Source: Endomychus coccineus (Eukaryota; Arthropoda; Insecta; Coleoptera; Endomychidae). From it: 64,000 nt of DNA. The translations under genes and the position numbers were made by a program. Numbering within the stretch: position 1 is the first letter of the stretch; each line of letters starts with the position of its first letter. The notes under the pieces are model-generated. The model did no database searches, was not told the origin of the DNA, and saw only the letters and a program-made list of their open reading frames with translations. The DNA is taken from assembly GCA_958510875.1 (NCBI GenBank), contig OY294068.1, positions 68,922,633-68,986,632 of the forward strand, written 5' to 3'. Below are positions 25,001-37,000 of the stretch, piece by piece.

Positions 25001-28000
25001 AAGCCTGTATCATTGGTTCTCAAATTTAGAAATAGGGCATAGGACTTGCCCCCATTAGAAATAATGTAGATCCCGCAATGAGCTTAGTGAATGATGAAAC
25101 GTAAGAAAAAACCGATAAATTTACAAATTGACACTTGCAGCAAGTGTCTAAATAAATATTTCGGGATATACAACAACAAACAGGGAAATCCTAATCTTTC
25201 CGAAGAAGCTAAAGCTCGCGTACCTACTGTAAAGCAGTATCGAGGGGGGGGGGGGGGGGGCTAATTGTCGTTTAACGACCCAGTAGAAATAAAATACTAA
25301 TAATAATAATCTAATAATTCAATATGTACCATGGAAATATGCTGGATAAATTTGTTTGTCACCCCAATAAGATTTCATTCAACGAAATAGTAAAATATTT
25401 TTTCTACAGGGCATAGTGTATGTAGCCGGTGTAGCATTGAGAAGGAATGTTGTACTGTTTGCATGACTGATATCTCTTCAACTCGCAATTTTGCACTTGA
25501 AAATGTAGCGCAGTTACTAGAACATACTTGCGATAATAACAAATATGGATGCATGGAAAAACTCAAATTTGATGCTATTCAGGATCACATTAAGTATTGC
25601 AGGTAAGTAGACACACATCCTTCATATTGTTATAGCAGTGTCCTGACCAGTGGCTACTCGTATTTATTCTTCAGGAACCGGATGAATAGATTGTAAGAAC
25701 ACTACTGCGTCAATAAATTATATCTTCTTATAATGTAAATAATGAGCGAGCAAATGCTTAGAAAAGCGGTAAAATTACCATAAACCTTTTAGTATATAGA
25801 CTGCGCTTGTATCACAAATTTCTTGATTTTGATGTGCAATATGCTAAACAAACTAAATTATATATAAATTCTCGGGAAATTAACACATATGTTTTATATT
25901 TTCGTCTTTACGTACGTTTCGGTCTCACGACCATCATCAGAAGACTTATTATTTCAATAACCTAATTACTTAGAACTAATTGTATCAACACAAAGCGTCC
26001 TTATCACACCAATTTCGTTTAAAATGCGAACGTCGCCGAAACGAACAGAAACACGAAATCGAAATTGTAACACAAATGTTATAAGTATGATAGGTATATC
26101 AAGAATCCACTATTTAGTAGAAATCTCAAAAAATACGAACACATTTCATCATAGTCTATGAACGACTAACATGAGACAAGTTCAAGTATTTACTTTCGAA
26201 CCAGATGTCACGATTTATTAAGTAATAAAAGAAGGTCTGGCCTCTGAGATATACTTTTGACCATTCTACCTAAAAATGTTCCTTCAACATTATAAGGACG
26301 GAAGTAGGAATATGCAAGAATATTAATTAATTAAATTAGTATAAATATGACTTAGAGTCTGAACGTCAGTCCTATGATTTACAGATTTGGAGTCACGTTT
26401 TATGTGAATTATCTCCAGAATAGATCTTTTATAATACTTAATTGGTTTCCTTATGTTAAGCAAGGGCGGTGGAATTTTCTAAGTTTTTGTTTCTTGTGCT
26501 ATACTTATGATGATACATTCTTTTTTGTATATATTGTTTAGAGATTCTAGTATAAGCCCCATCACAATCTAAACAGTTTAATTTATATACTGTGTGGGTT
26601 TGTTTATCTTTAGATATTACAGGTTTTAGATTTGAGAAATATTTCCCAACACAGTTAGTAGGCTTATGCGCAACATTTATATCGTACTTTTTCAAACATT
26701 TCTCAATTTTCTCTGAGGTCTCCGGAATGTATGATAAAGTTATATAATTGTCTGTATTACTTTTTATGCTATTTTTATATGACGAACCATTATAGATTTT
26801 GTTTATTCTCTCTTTAATGATTGGATTGAAGAAAGTTTTTGGGTAGCCATTCATTTCCAGTGTATTACGAACAATTTTTTAATTTTTGGGACGGTCCTCT
26901 GCGTGGGACAATTTAACCGCGCGGTCTGTAAGGCTGCTTATGACACTTTTCTTGTGACAAGCTGGTACATTCCGGAGACTTCAGAGAAAATTAAGAAATG
27001 TTTGAAAAAGTACGATATAAATGTTGCGCATAAGCCTACTAGCTGTGTTGGTAAAACCTGTAATACCTAAAGATCAACAAACCCACACAGTATATAAATT
27101 GAATTGTTACATTGTGATGGAACTTATACTGGAATCTCTAAACAATATATACAAAAAAGAATGTATGGCCATAAGTATAGCACAAGAAACAAAAACTTAG
27201 AAAATTCCACCGCCCTTCCTAAACATAGCAACCATCAATTCGATTACAAAAATGTTAATATTTTAACTAAGGAAACCAATTATTATGAAAGATCTATTCT
27301 GGAGATGATTCACATAAAACGTGACTTCACATCTGTAAATCATAGGACTGACGTTCAGACTCTAAGTCATATTTAAACTAATTTAACTAATTAATGTTCT
27401 TGCATATTCTTACTTGCATCCTTATAATGTTGAAAGTATATTTTTAGGTAGAATGGTCGAAAGTATATCTCAGAGGCCAGACCTTCTTTTATTACCTAAT
27501 AAATCGTGACATCTGGTTCGAAAGTAAATACTTGAACTTGTCTCGTGTTATTCGTTCATAGACTATGATGAAATGTGTTCGTATTTTCTGAGATTTCTAC
27601 TAAATAGTGGATTCTTGATATACCTATCATACTTATAACATTTGTGTTACAATTTCGATTTCGTGTTTCTGTTCGTTTCGGCGACGTTCGAATTTTAAAC
27701 GAAATTGGTGCGATAAGGACGCGTTGTGTTGATACAATTAGTTCTAAGTAATCAGGTTATTGAAATAATAAGTCCTCTGCTGATGGTCGTGAGACCGAAA
27801 CGTACGTAAAGACTAAAATATAAAACATAAGTGTTAATGTGACCTATTTCCCGAGAATTTATAGATAATTCATACCTGGGTCAAGAATCTTTATTATAAA
27901 CAAACTACATAATGAAAAGTGGTTGCAAATATAATAATAAAAATAATTGGACATGGGACGTTTACACTTGGGTTAACAAAATGTTTCTGTTGAATCAGTA

Positions 28001-31000
28001 ATCAGTGAGTTGTATATATTGTCCTGATAAAAAAAGGTTACTGTTGAGTCAACTTGTTGCAACCACTTTATAGAACATCTGTTATATCATTTGTACTGTC
28101 CCTAGTATGTAGTGGGTCTTTCCCTATATTTTACGTTACCCCTACAGCCTTACAATTTTCATATGGAATAAAATTCTGATGCGAATGTTCTAGTTTTTTT
28201 TTCATTTACCAGGATTTCTAATCAGTTCAAACGAGCATCGCCGAGCTGTCAAAAAATTCACAGATTTTGCAATCAAACATAAAATTATGGCAACTTTTGT
28301 TTATTGAATTTAAAATAATGTAATAATAATGAATTGCCTTTATTTTGTACAAAGTAAATGGAAAATACAATCTAAAAAAGAGAGAGGCGTAGTTTAGCTT
28401 ATGCTACTCATACTTAACCTGTAACAAATAAAAATGAAGAGAAAGTATAAACTTACTTATTGAGTTTTAAACTACCAAGAAAAAAGGAAAAAATGATAAT
28501 CTAATAGTCTAAAGTTTGTTACAAAGAAAAGAAATAGATTTATGCAATAGCAAATAAAATACTTAGTCCAGTAGCGTCGATTCAGACGGGTCATATGAAA
28601 GTGTCATCAGCAAAATACTGATATGACTATATGAGATATAGAGTTGGGCCTAATACTGACTCCTGTGGCATCCCGGACGTTACCTCTGAAGCGTCCAATT
28701 ACTGACCATTGAGCTCAACTCTCTGCCATCAATCATTTAGATAAGAGCGAAAGAATCCCACCGCCGTATGATCTAAGCCGAAAAATTCAAATGTGGCAAT
28801 CATAAGATCGTGGTCAATACTGTTCAAAGCCTTTGAGTAATCAAAGAGGACTAGAGAAGTAACCCAGCCCTTGTAAAGTGAATTTATGATATCGTCAGTA
28901 CGTTTTAAAAGTACCGTAATAGGACTGAAACCTTTACGGAAACCCGATTGATGATTAGGGATAATATCATTTTAAACAACATAATCATATACTTGTTTCG
29001 GTACAACTTTTTCAAGAATTTTGACATAGCTGGTAAGATGCTAATGAACTGCAGATCATTTAAAGACTCAGGGTTGGTCTTTTTGGAGATAGGCTTAGTG
29101 ATAGAGTGTTTCCATATTTCTGGAAAGTAACCGACTTCCAGACAGAAATTCACAATAAGTGTCAAATAGGGAGATATAACTGGTAAACACAATATCTCCG
29201 ATTTTATCGATAGTTGAGAGCTGAAGTGAGAAATGGTTTTGCTGATTAAGCTTATTTAGCCTGTATTTTGAGGCAGTATCTGTTTGGAGAATAGATTGAA
29301 GCAAAGTAATTATTAATTTGGTTAGTATTACATAACTGTAAAGGAATCTCGCAATTTGGCTTACTTTTAATATTTAAGGAATCAATGTTCTTCCAAAGTT
29401 TGGAGACATCTGATCTATTAGCACAATACCGGAGAAAGGGTGCTTTTTCTCTCATAACCGCATTTGTCACAATATTACGCAAATTCTTATAGGCTATTTT
29501 CTGTCATGGAGTATCAGACAGATCATTTTTGAATAGAGCTCGGAAAATATGCACTTAAAAAACCCTAAAATATGAATGCAAATATGCACAAAAACCAGTT
29601 GAAATATGCACTAAAATATGCTTTTAACATTTAAATATGCATTTATAAAAAACGCAGTAATCTTTTTGTTGAAGATATTTTATTTATTATATGCTAAAGT
29701 CACACAAAAATTTATTAAAATTACTATTAAGCGCTAGGTACCTACTTATTACTTATTATTGCTTATTTTCTATTACTACTTAACATATTATAACTTATAC
29801 TGTGTAGATTTATTTTATTTATTCATTCTCAATAGTATCATCAATCATCATCATTTTTCGTATGGTCGTAGCAGAAGGAACCTGAACAGTACTTGGTTAA
29901 AAATTTTTGAATAATGAATTATCCAATTTTGCAATTGGGATATTGCAACCGACTAGCAAACTGCATAGTTTATTAAAATTTTGTTGGTCCGAAACTTTCG
30001 TTTGATTTGTAGTGATGATCTGTTGAACCGAACCTTGAGGCTTTTGTGTACGAGATTTGAGCGTTGCAGTGCCCAAGTGTTGATCAACTTGAAACTTTTT
30101 TTCACATACAATCTGAAAATGAAAATAAAAAAGTTAATCAATAAACTTTTACTACTTCGGTAGTTTAAGACTAATTTGATTGGTTTTCACCTCTACTAAA
30201 ATTTTATATACAGGATGTAAAACAAAGGGCGGTTTCCTCAGTCAATTTTTATCTTGGGAACAGCTTTAACCAAACACACTGCATATTAGAATTGTATAAA
30301 ATTTGTTTCCCGAAGTGTCCCCTATAAACTGTTTTTTGAATTTTGATCGTAGAATTTTTCTTGAAAAAGATCAGAGGTCTTAGTAAAATGTCACATTTTC
30401 ATCATAAAATGAAAAATAACGTATCAATTTATGACGAACGAAACAATGTATGCAAGTCAGTGTCAAGACCATGTTTACACCTTTGCTAACAATAATTTTA
30501 ACACCAGTGCCTTAAAATAAATAAATTTTAGACACTGACAGTGCCTACTCTAAAACTCTATTTTAACGTGAAGTTACATTTGGCTTATATTTTTAGAAAA
30601 ATGTTTGAAAATTAAAACAATAATTACTTACTTATACATAATAATACTTACCGGTTTGTTGCAAACTGTGCAGAATATATGGTTGTCATCAATGATTTTG
30701 AAGTCTTTCTTTTGGCATTATCACACACTTCTGATAAACACTTAAGCAAACAAAACTTTATTGAACTAACTTAACACAGGTCAGAACTAAATTCTTTTCA
30801 AACTTCAAATTTCAAAGGATGTGTGATTTCATTGGCTCAATGTCAATAGTTTCCTCTTCTTATAAAATCTAAAGACGATTGCAATTAGGGTATTTTGTTA
30901 TTGATTTTTTATGATGGCAATTGGCTTATCGCTCAGTAGGGTCTATTGTCGTATTATGCTAATACCGATATGGGGTATTTCCGAGGGATACCTACTTCGC

Positions 31001-34000
31001 TTATTTCATTACCTATGTTCACAGATGTTTGTCCATATTGAAAATTTTTATTTTTTGCAGAAATCCGAAAATACCTGAAAATATGCACTCTTGATAAATG
31101 CATATGCACTTATAGAATTTATTCAAAACATGCACATATGCACATAACATGCATTTTGCATATTTCCCGAGCTCTACTCATGATCAAAATTTACGAAATC
31201 TCTATGAACAACAAGTTTACGAGAATGTTTTGTGTACGATAGCCCAAGCTTGCAAAATACCACACGATAATCATAAACGTCATGATCGTTGGTGCCAGAA
31301 TCCGAGACAAACTGTCATTATTAGTGAAAATTACATCATGTAGAGTTTCAGTATCAGACGTGATTGAAGGCCTATGACTGAAAACATTCATTTATAGGAT
31401 TACCAATAAGCTGATTTTCATTTATATCACCCATTACAACGTGGTGATCGAATAGAGGAACCACATGAGAGCAACATATCTAAGCAACTTACAAAATGTT
31501 TGTAAGTTACAAGGAATTACAGATGGACCCACAGGTGTTCAATTTTATTTGTATTTTGAACATCTCCTAAAATAACAGAGCTCTTAAGCACATTTTGAAC
31601 ATATCTTGCAACCTCGGACCCGACGGAATAACTGCAATTCCGGAATATGTATAGTATGATCGTTTACCATTTCGTCCAGCCAGGTTTCAGATTACACCCA
31701 CAATATCCAAACTGTTTTCATGAACTCAGTTCAAGAATGAATCAAATTTTGGAAATAAAGAGCACACATCGAAATGGTCTAGTGTAATATTATTGTACAT
31801 GATAATTAGTTTTCAATTTTATGACTTCAATTTGATTTAAAAAGTAACTACAATTCGAACTGTTGGCTACAGATGATTATTGCAAACCTTGGCTTTGGTC
31901 TTTTCATTTATCTGAGTACAGTTGCAGCAATAATATGACTTTTGGTAGATAATTTCCTATCATGTGAACCCGAACACACAGGACATACAACAAGAGATCT
32001 CTCACAATCTTTTGCTTAATGACTTATTTTACAACACTTGTAGCACTTCACTAAATTAAAATGTTCCTTTATGAAGCATTTTGACCATCCTATATATAAG
32101 AAACCTTTCTCCATTATGTTCTCAAAGATAGCAGGAATTATACTTCGATAACAACATTTAATACAGACTTAAATTTCATACTAGTAACTATTTTAATTCC
32201 ATTGTCAATCGGGTCAATGCTGTTTCCCGAGACTAGCTTGATTAGAAAATCGTCGTTAAGAACAGTTCTCTTTTCGACTCCACAAATCACCTAGACGTGA
32301 GCAGAAAAATCAGAATTTTATGCTGGTTATTAAGAATTTTTCTGAAAACGTAAATTTATTTCCATTTTCATATTCCTACGTAAACTCAGTTCCAGTGATA
32401 AAATTATACTACGTAAATTGAGTCCCAAGTTTCAATATAATTCTCAGAATATTATTAGGAATGAGAGTATTAAGATTAGTGTGATTACAATATTTGCGTT
32501 CTATATCAACAATGTTGGGTGAGTAGGTTGAGTTAGGTTAGGTTAGAAACACAGGGCTTTATAAAACAATCATTATTGGTTAATATGAGAGTTAACATTA
32601 ACGCGATTACAATATTTGCATTCTACATCAACAAAGTTAGGTTAGGTTAGGTTAGAAGCAGGGGGGTTATAATAAACAATCATTATTGGTTATTATGCAT
32701 ATACTTGCGTACATTAGGGTGGTTGGCCTAGGCAGCAGGTACTACATGCTAATTATCTGACCTGACAACCAAGTACTCGGTTTGAGTCCGGCATCTATTA
32801 ATTATCTTCCTATGTAGGTAAATTCAGTCCCGGGTGTTTTTAAGGTCCCAGATGTAACCGGGTTGTCAGGTCAGAAAATTAGCATGTAGTTAATGGTGCC
32901 TAGGTTAAACCACTCATCTGTATGCAAGTATTTGCACAATAGCTATTATTGATTGTTTATTGTACCCACTTTGTTTGTAACCTAACCTAACCTAACTTAG
33001 TAACACCTAACTTTGTTGATATATGATGCGAATATTGTAATCGCGCTAATCTTAGCACTCATAATAACAAATAATAATTGATTATTGTACCTTCTTTGTT
33101 TAAAACTTGACCCAACCTAACCTAACCTAACCTAACCTAACCTAACCTACTAAACTAACTTTGGTGATATAGAATGCAAATATTGTAATCGCGCCAATCT
33201 TAACACTTATAATTACAAATAATGATTGTTTATTGTACCCCCTTTGTTTCTAGCCTAACCTAACATTACCCAACCTAACCTAACCTACTATTCTAACTTT
33301 GTTGATATAGAATGCAAATATTGTAATGGCGCTAATCTTAACACTTATAATTACAAATAATGATTGTTTAGAGTACCCCCTTTGCTTCTAACCTAACCTA
33401 ACTTACTAATCTAACTTTGTTGATATGGAATGCAAATATTGTAATCAATCAATCAATCAATCAAAACGGGGGCGGACATGACCGGAGCACTTATCGCTTG
33501 ATTGGGTCCATTGCGCGCCCCTTGATACAAGAATCAGTCCAGCAAGCCTAAGGCAAAAGCTAAGATTTTGCATGGACTGATATCTCTTATTGCTTCAAGC
33601 GGCATATGTGTACTGCCGAGGTGTTGTAGCCTGAGAGAAGCCAGTGCTGGACATTCTGCTAGGTTATGAGAAACAGTTTCATCCACCTACCCACATCTAC
33701 TACAAAGTGGGCCTTCGACAATGCCCATTGTGTGTAGATGCTTATTCAGATGACAGTGTTCTGTGAGGAGACCTGTCACCAGTTTTAGGCCTCACCTGCT
33801 CATAGAGAGTAGGGTTTTAGAGAGTTTAGGAGAGAATTCCCTGATGTGTAGCTTCGCCTGCCTCATGCCTGGGGAACCACGCCAGATCGAGAGCCACTGT
33901 CTATCCAGTAGCTCCTTGAGGGCTTGGAGCCCGGTATTCGATGAAATTACGATCGTGGAATCGGGGCCAGGGGCGCTCAAGGAGCCCCGTTTGGCCAATT

Positions 34001-37000
34001 CATCGGCCACTTCGTTTCTCTTCACACCAGGATGGGCAAGTACCCACACTAGCTGGAGTTTGTTCCATCTGGCTAATTCAACCAGAGTTTCCCTGCACTC
34101 CAAGACAAGCCTAGAAGTCATTATGTGGGCGCGAAGTGCGCCCAGGGCCACTCGGCTGTCAGAGCAGATCTAAATTCGCCTACCTCGGTAGTTTAATCTA
34201 AGATTTTCCAGGGCACATGCCCGTATTGCACAGACCTCAGCCTGGAAAACGGTTGCCTGGCCACCTAGGGAAACTGAAATCTCCCTTCTGGGTGTACATG
34301 AGTGGACTCCGGCTCCGCTAGACTCGCCAGACTTAGACTCGTCCGTGAACCACACGAGTCCAGAGTCCTTGTTCTCTCAGTCCGTCCTCTGGGTTATGAG
34401 GATATCTGGTGTTTGAAACCTGACAGCAGGCGCTATCGCATCCTGCGTCTGTCGGAGGATCGAGCAGTTCTCGGCTGCCCAATCCCAGGTTTTGCCATGA
34501 CAGCGAGGCATAGACGCACCGACCCACTGGCCCAGACCAGCCAACCAATACGCCGTACCCGAGGCCACGGTTTCGACAGGGAGTTGTAGCCCCCGTTATC
34601 CCCACGCAGACAAGTCGTTGAGCCTTGACCAGCGCCAGACGGGACAAAGCCGTTTCTGTCGCTGGTCACCACACAACGGCTGCGTAGGCTGAAATTGGGC
34701 GGATCATGGCCGTGTAGATCCAGTGCAGAGCCTGTGGCCGTAGACCCCATGTGTTCGCGAAGGCTCTCCTGCATGCTCATAAAGAAGCAACGGCCTTCTT
34801 TACCTGGGTTTCCAGTTGCATTTTCCAACTCAGTTTAGCAACGAGGATAACTCCAAGGTGCTTCACAGAGCCTTTCATGTGCAGGGACCTCCCAAACAGA
34901 CGAATGTCTGGTAGCGGTCCCAGTTTCTGTTTCCTCGTGAAAAGAACCACTTCGGTCTTTTCAGGATTCACCCTGAGTCCCTTGACCGGGCACCAGCGAG
35001 CAACGATGGCAAGTGCGGTGTATTGCAGCTCGCACAAGGTAGCCGGGTGTCTTCCGAGGGTCACAGCTGCCAAGTCGTCTGCGTAAGCTTGGGCGTAAAA
35101 CTCAGCCTCATTCAGCTCGACCAACAAACTGCCCACCACCAGGCACCACAGGAGCGGAGACACGAGACAGTACTCCTCCCTGAGGGCACGCGACGCTGTC
35201 ATTATGCATGGACTTGATCCACCTCACCAAAGTGTGATCGATTCCATGTCTCTCCGCAGCATGACACATGAACTCGGAGGAGGTATTGTCAAACGCCCCT
35301 TCGATATCCAGGGAAACGCCTATGGCGCACTGTCCGAGATTAATAGCTCCTTCGATCTAGATAACCAGGTAATGAAGGGCCGTCTCGGTTGATTTGCCCG
35401 CCTGATAGGCGTACTGTCGACGGTGAAGCGGAAAATCCGTTAAAGCGCCGTCTTTGATATACCTATCGATCAGCCTCTCCAGCGCTTTCAAGAGAAAGGA
35501 TGTGAGGCTAATAGGACGGGAAGATTTGGCTTGAGTGAAGTCAGTTCTTCCCGCCTTATTAATGAAAACAACTTTGACCGATCTCCAAAGCCTTGGTAGA
35601 AAGGCAGAGGCGATACAAAATTGGAGTATTCGGAGCACCGGGATGGTGATAAGCTCCAAGCCCTCTTGTAAGAGAGCCTGGAAGATCCCATCCTCACCCT
35701 GTAATTTATAGGGCGCAAAACTCGAAATGGCCCAGCGCACTCTTTCATAGCTTGCCACATTCGAGGTCATCCTGTAGTCAAACGCTCTCGCGTTGACACG
35801 GAAGTCCTCGGGTGGTGTGACTATGAGGTTGTTATCAGACCCGGGGAAATGCACCGACATTAGATGTCGTAGCGTCTTGTCCGGCGATGACGTGTACTCC
35901 CTGTCCGGCAGAATCACTGATCCTGTGCCAATCGAGGAATTCTTGGAGAGGGCCTTGCTTAACCTCGCTGCTGAGGGCATCTTATTGATGCCCTCACAGG
36001 AAGTACGCCACGAATTTCTTTTGAAGCTCCTCAGAGCTTTCTTATAGTTCTTTTGGGCGACCTTAAAGGTCTCCCAGTCTGAACTACACGACGTCCTCTT
36101 CGCCTTGTTGAAGAGTTTTCTCACCCGTTTTTGATGTTCCTTCACTTGGGAAGTTCACCAGGGGGTGTTATTGCCGTCCCTCCTTCGTTTAAGGTGGCAG
36201 CATACTTCATAAGCAGAGATCAGGGCCTTGCTGATTTCACACACAGCGGCATCAGCCTCTTCTCGACCTCCTTGAAATGCAGGAAGATGGGAGAGCCTAC
36301 CGCTTAGTTCCTCTCTGAAAAGGTCCCAGTTGGTGGCTCTCGGATTCCTGTAATACTTGTCTGGGTTGGAATCAGATTCCAACTCGAACAGAATGTGTCT
36401 GTGGTCCGAAAGTGAGACTTCCGTTGACACATTCCATCTTCGGACCCAACCTTTGATTGCTCTAGAGCTAAGAGTTAAGTCAATTACTTCCTGCCTGCGT
36501 GTGGTGAAGTAGGTAGGCGTTGATCCTCTATTGAGGACCTCCAGCTGAGTGGAAATGAGGAACTCAAGTAGCGCCGCCCCCCTCGAATTGACGTCCGAAC
36601 TTCCCCATACCGTGTGGTGGGAGTTGGCGTCGCATCCCAGGAGGAGCGGCACTTCCTGTCCCTCACAACGTCTAATTAATTCGACCACTTCCGCAGGTGG
36701 AAGGTTGTTGGAGCCGTAGGGAAAGTATGCAGAGCAAACTACCACCTCCGTTCGAACTACTTCCATGAGGTGCCTAACCGCAACCAGATCCCTGTAACAG
36801 AATTCCGGCATAGGGAAGGCATCGACACCCTTTGTGAAGACGCACGCTCTCGGCACCTCCTCAGAGGTACAGCAATGTAGCGGGCCTCCTCTTTGGCGTA
36901 GGCCTTCTACACGGCCGTGGTAGGCTCACGGCTCTTGTATCAAGCATACGTTTATTTTGAGCTCAGAGAGCCTTCTCATCAACACTGCAGTCGAAGACTT

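Larger units (their letters stand above)
25853..27868. mobile_element. Two Penelope-like 3' halves in inverted, head-to-head arrangement
   Basis: A - strand copy (about 26,870 to 25,870) and a + strand copy (about 26,960 to 27,868) contain the same sequence: the end of a GIY-YIG endonuclease gene, a 0.5-kb 3' UTR (cagaccttcttttattacttaa and complement) and a ggtcgtgagaccgaaacgta terminus with a hammerhead-like motif. They point away from each other around a spacer of some 90 bp. The copies differ by substitutions and small indels. Penelope-like elements often have inverted or partial tandem copies at their ends, which fits. Confidence 0.85.
28310..32330 (-). mobile_element. Jockey/I-type LINE, interrupted by a hAT element
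   Basis: On the - strand the parts come in LINE order. ORF1 at 32,330-31,880 has IDNGIKIVTSMKFKSVLNVV, GFLYIGWSKCFIKEHFN, CCHC-like knuckles CYKCCKISH.AKDC and CPVCSGSHDRKL. The endonuclease at 31,440-31,190 has VVMGDINENQLIGNP and TSDTETLHDVIFTNND. The RT at 29,482-28,585 has SPYLTLIVNFCLEVGYFPEI, WKHSITKPISKK, LVLFDYSKALNSIDHDLMI, a PQESVLGPTLY block and YFADDTFI (the Y-x-D-D active site). The 3' UTR ends in aataaaggcaattcattatt. A hAT element occupies 29,535-31,175 between endonuclease and RT. Stops and frameshifts occur in every part. Confidence 0.75.

Noticed and set aside
33763..35392. Open frames on the + strand (for example 33,763-34,173, 34,302-34,589, 34,751-35,086)
   Set aside because: They are the antisense of LINE ORF2, which has a clear RT, RNase H and endonuclease on the - strand. 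The higher GC content keeps antisense frames open.
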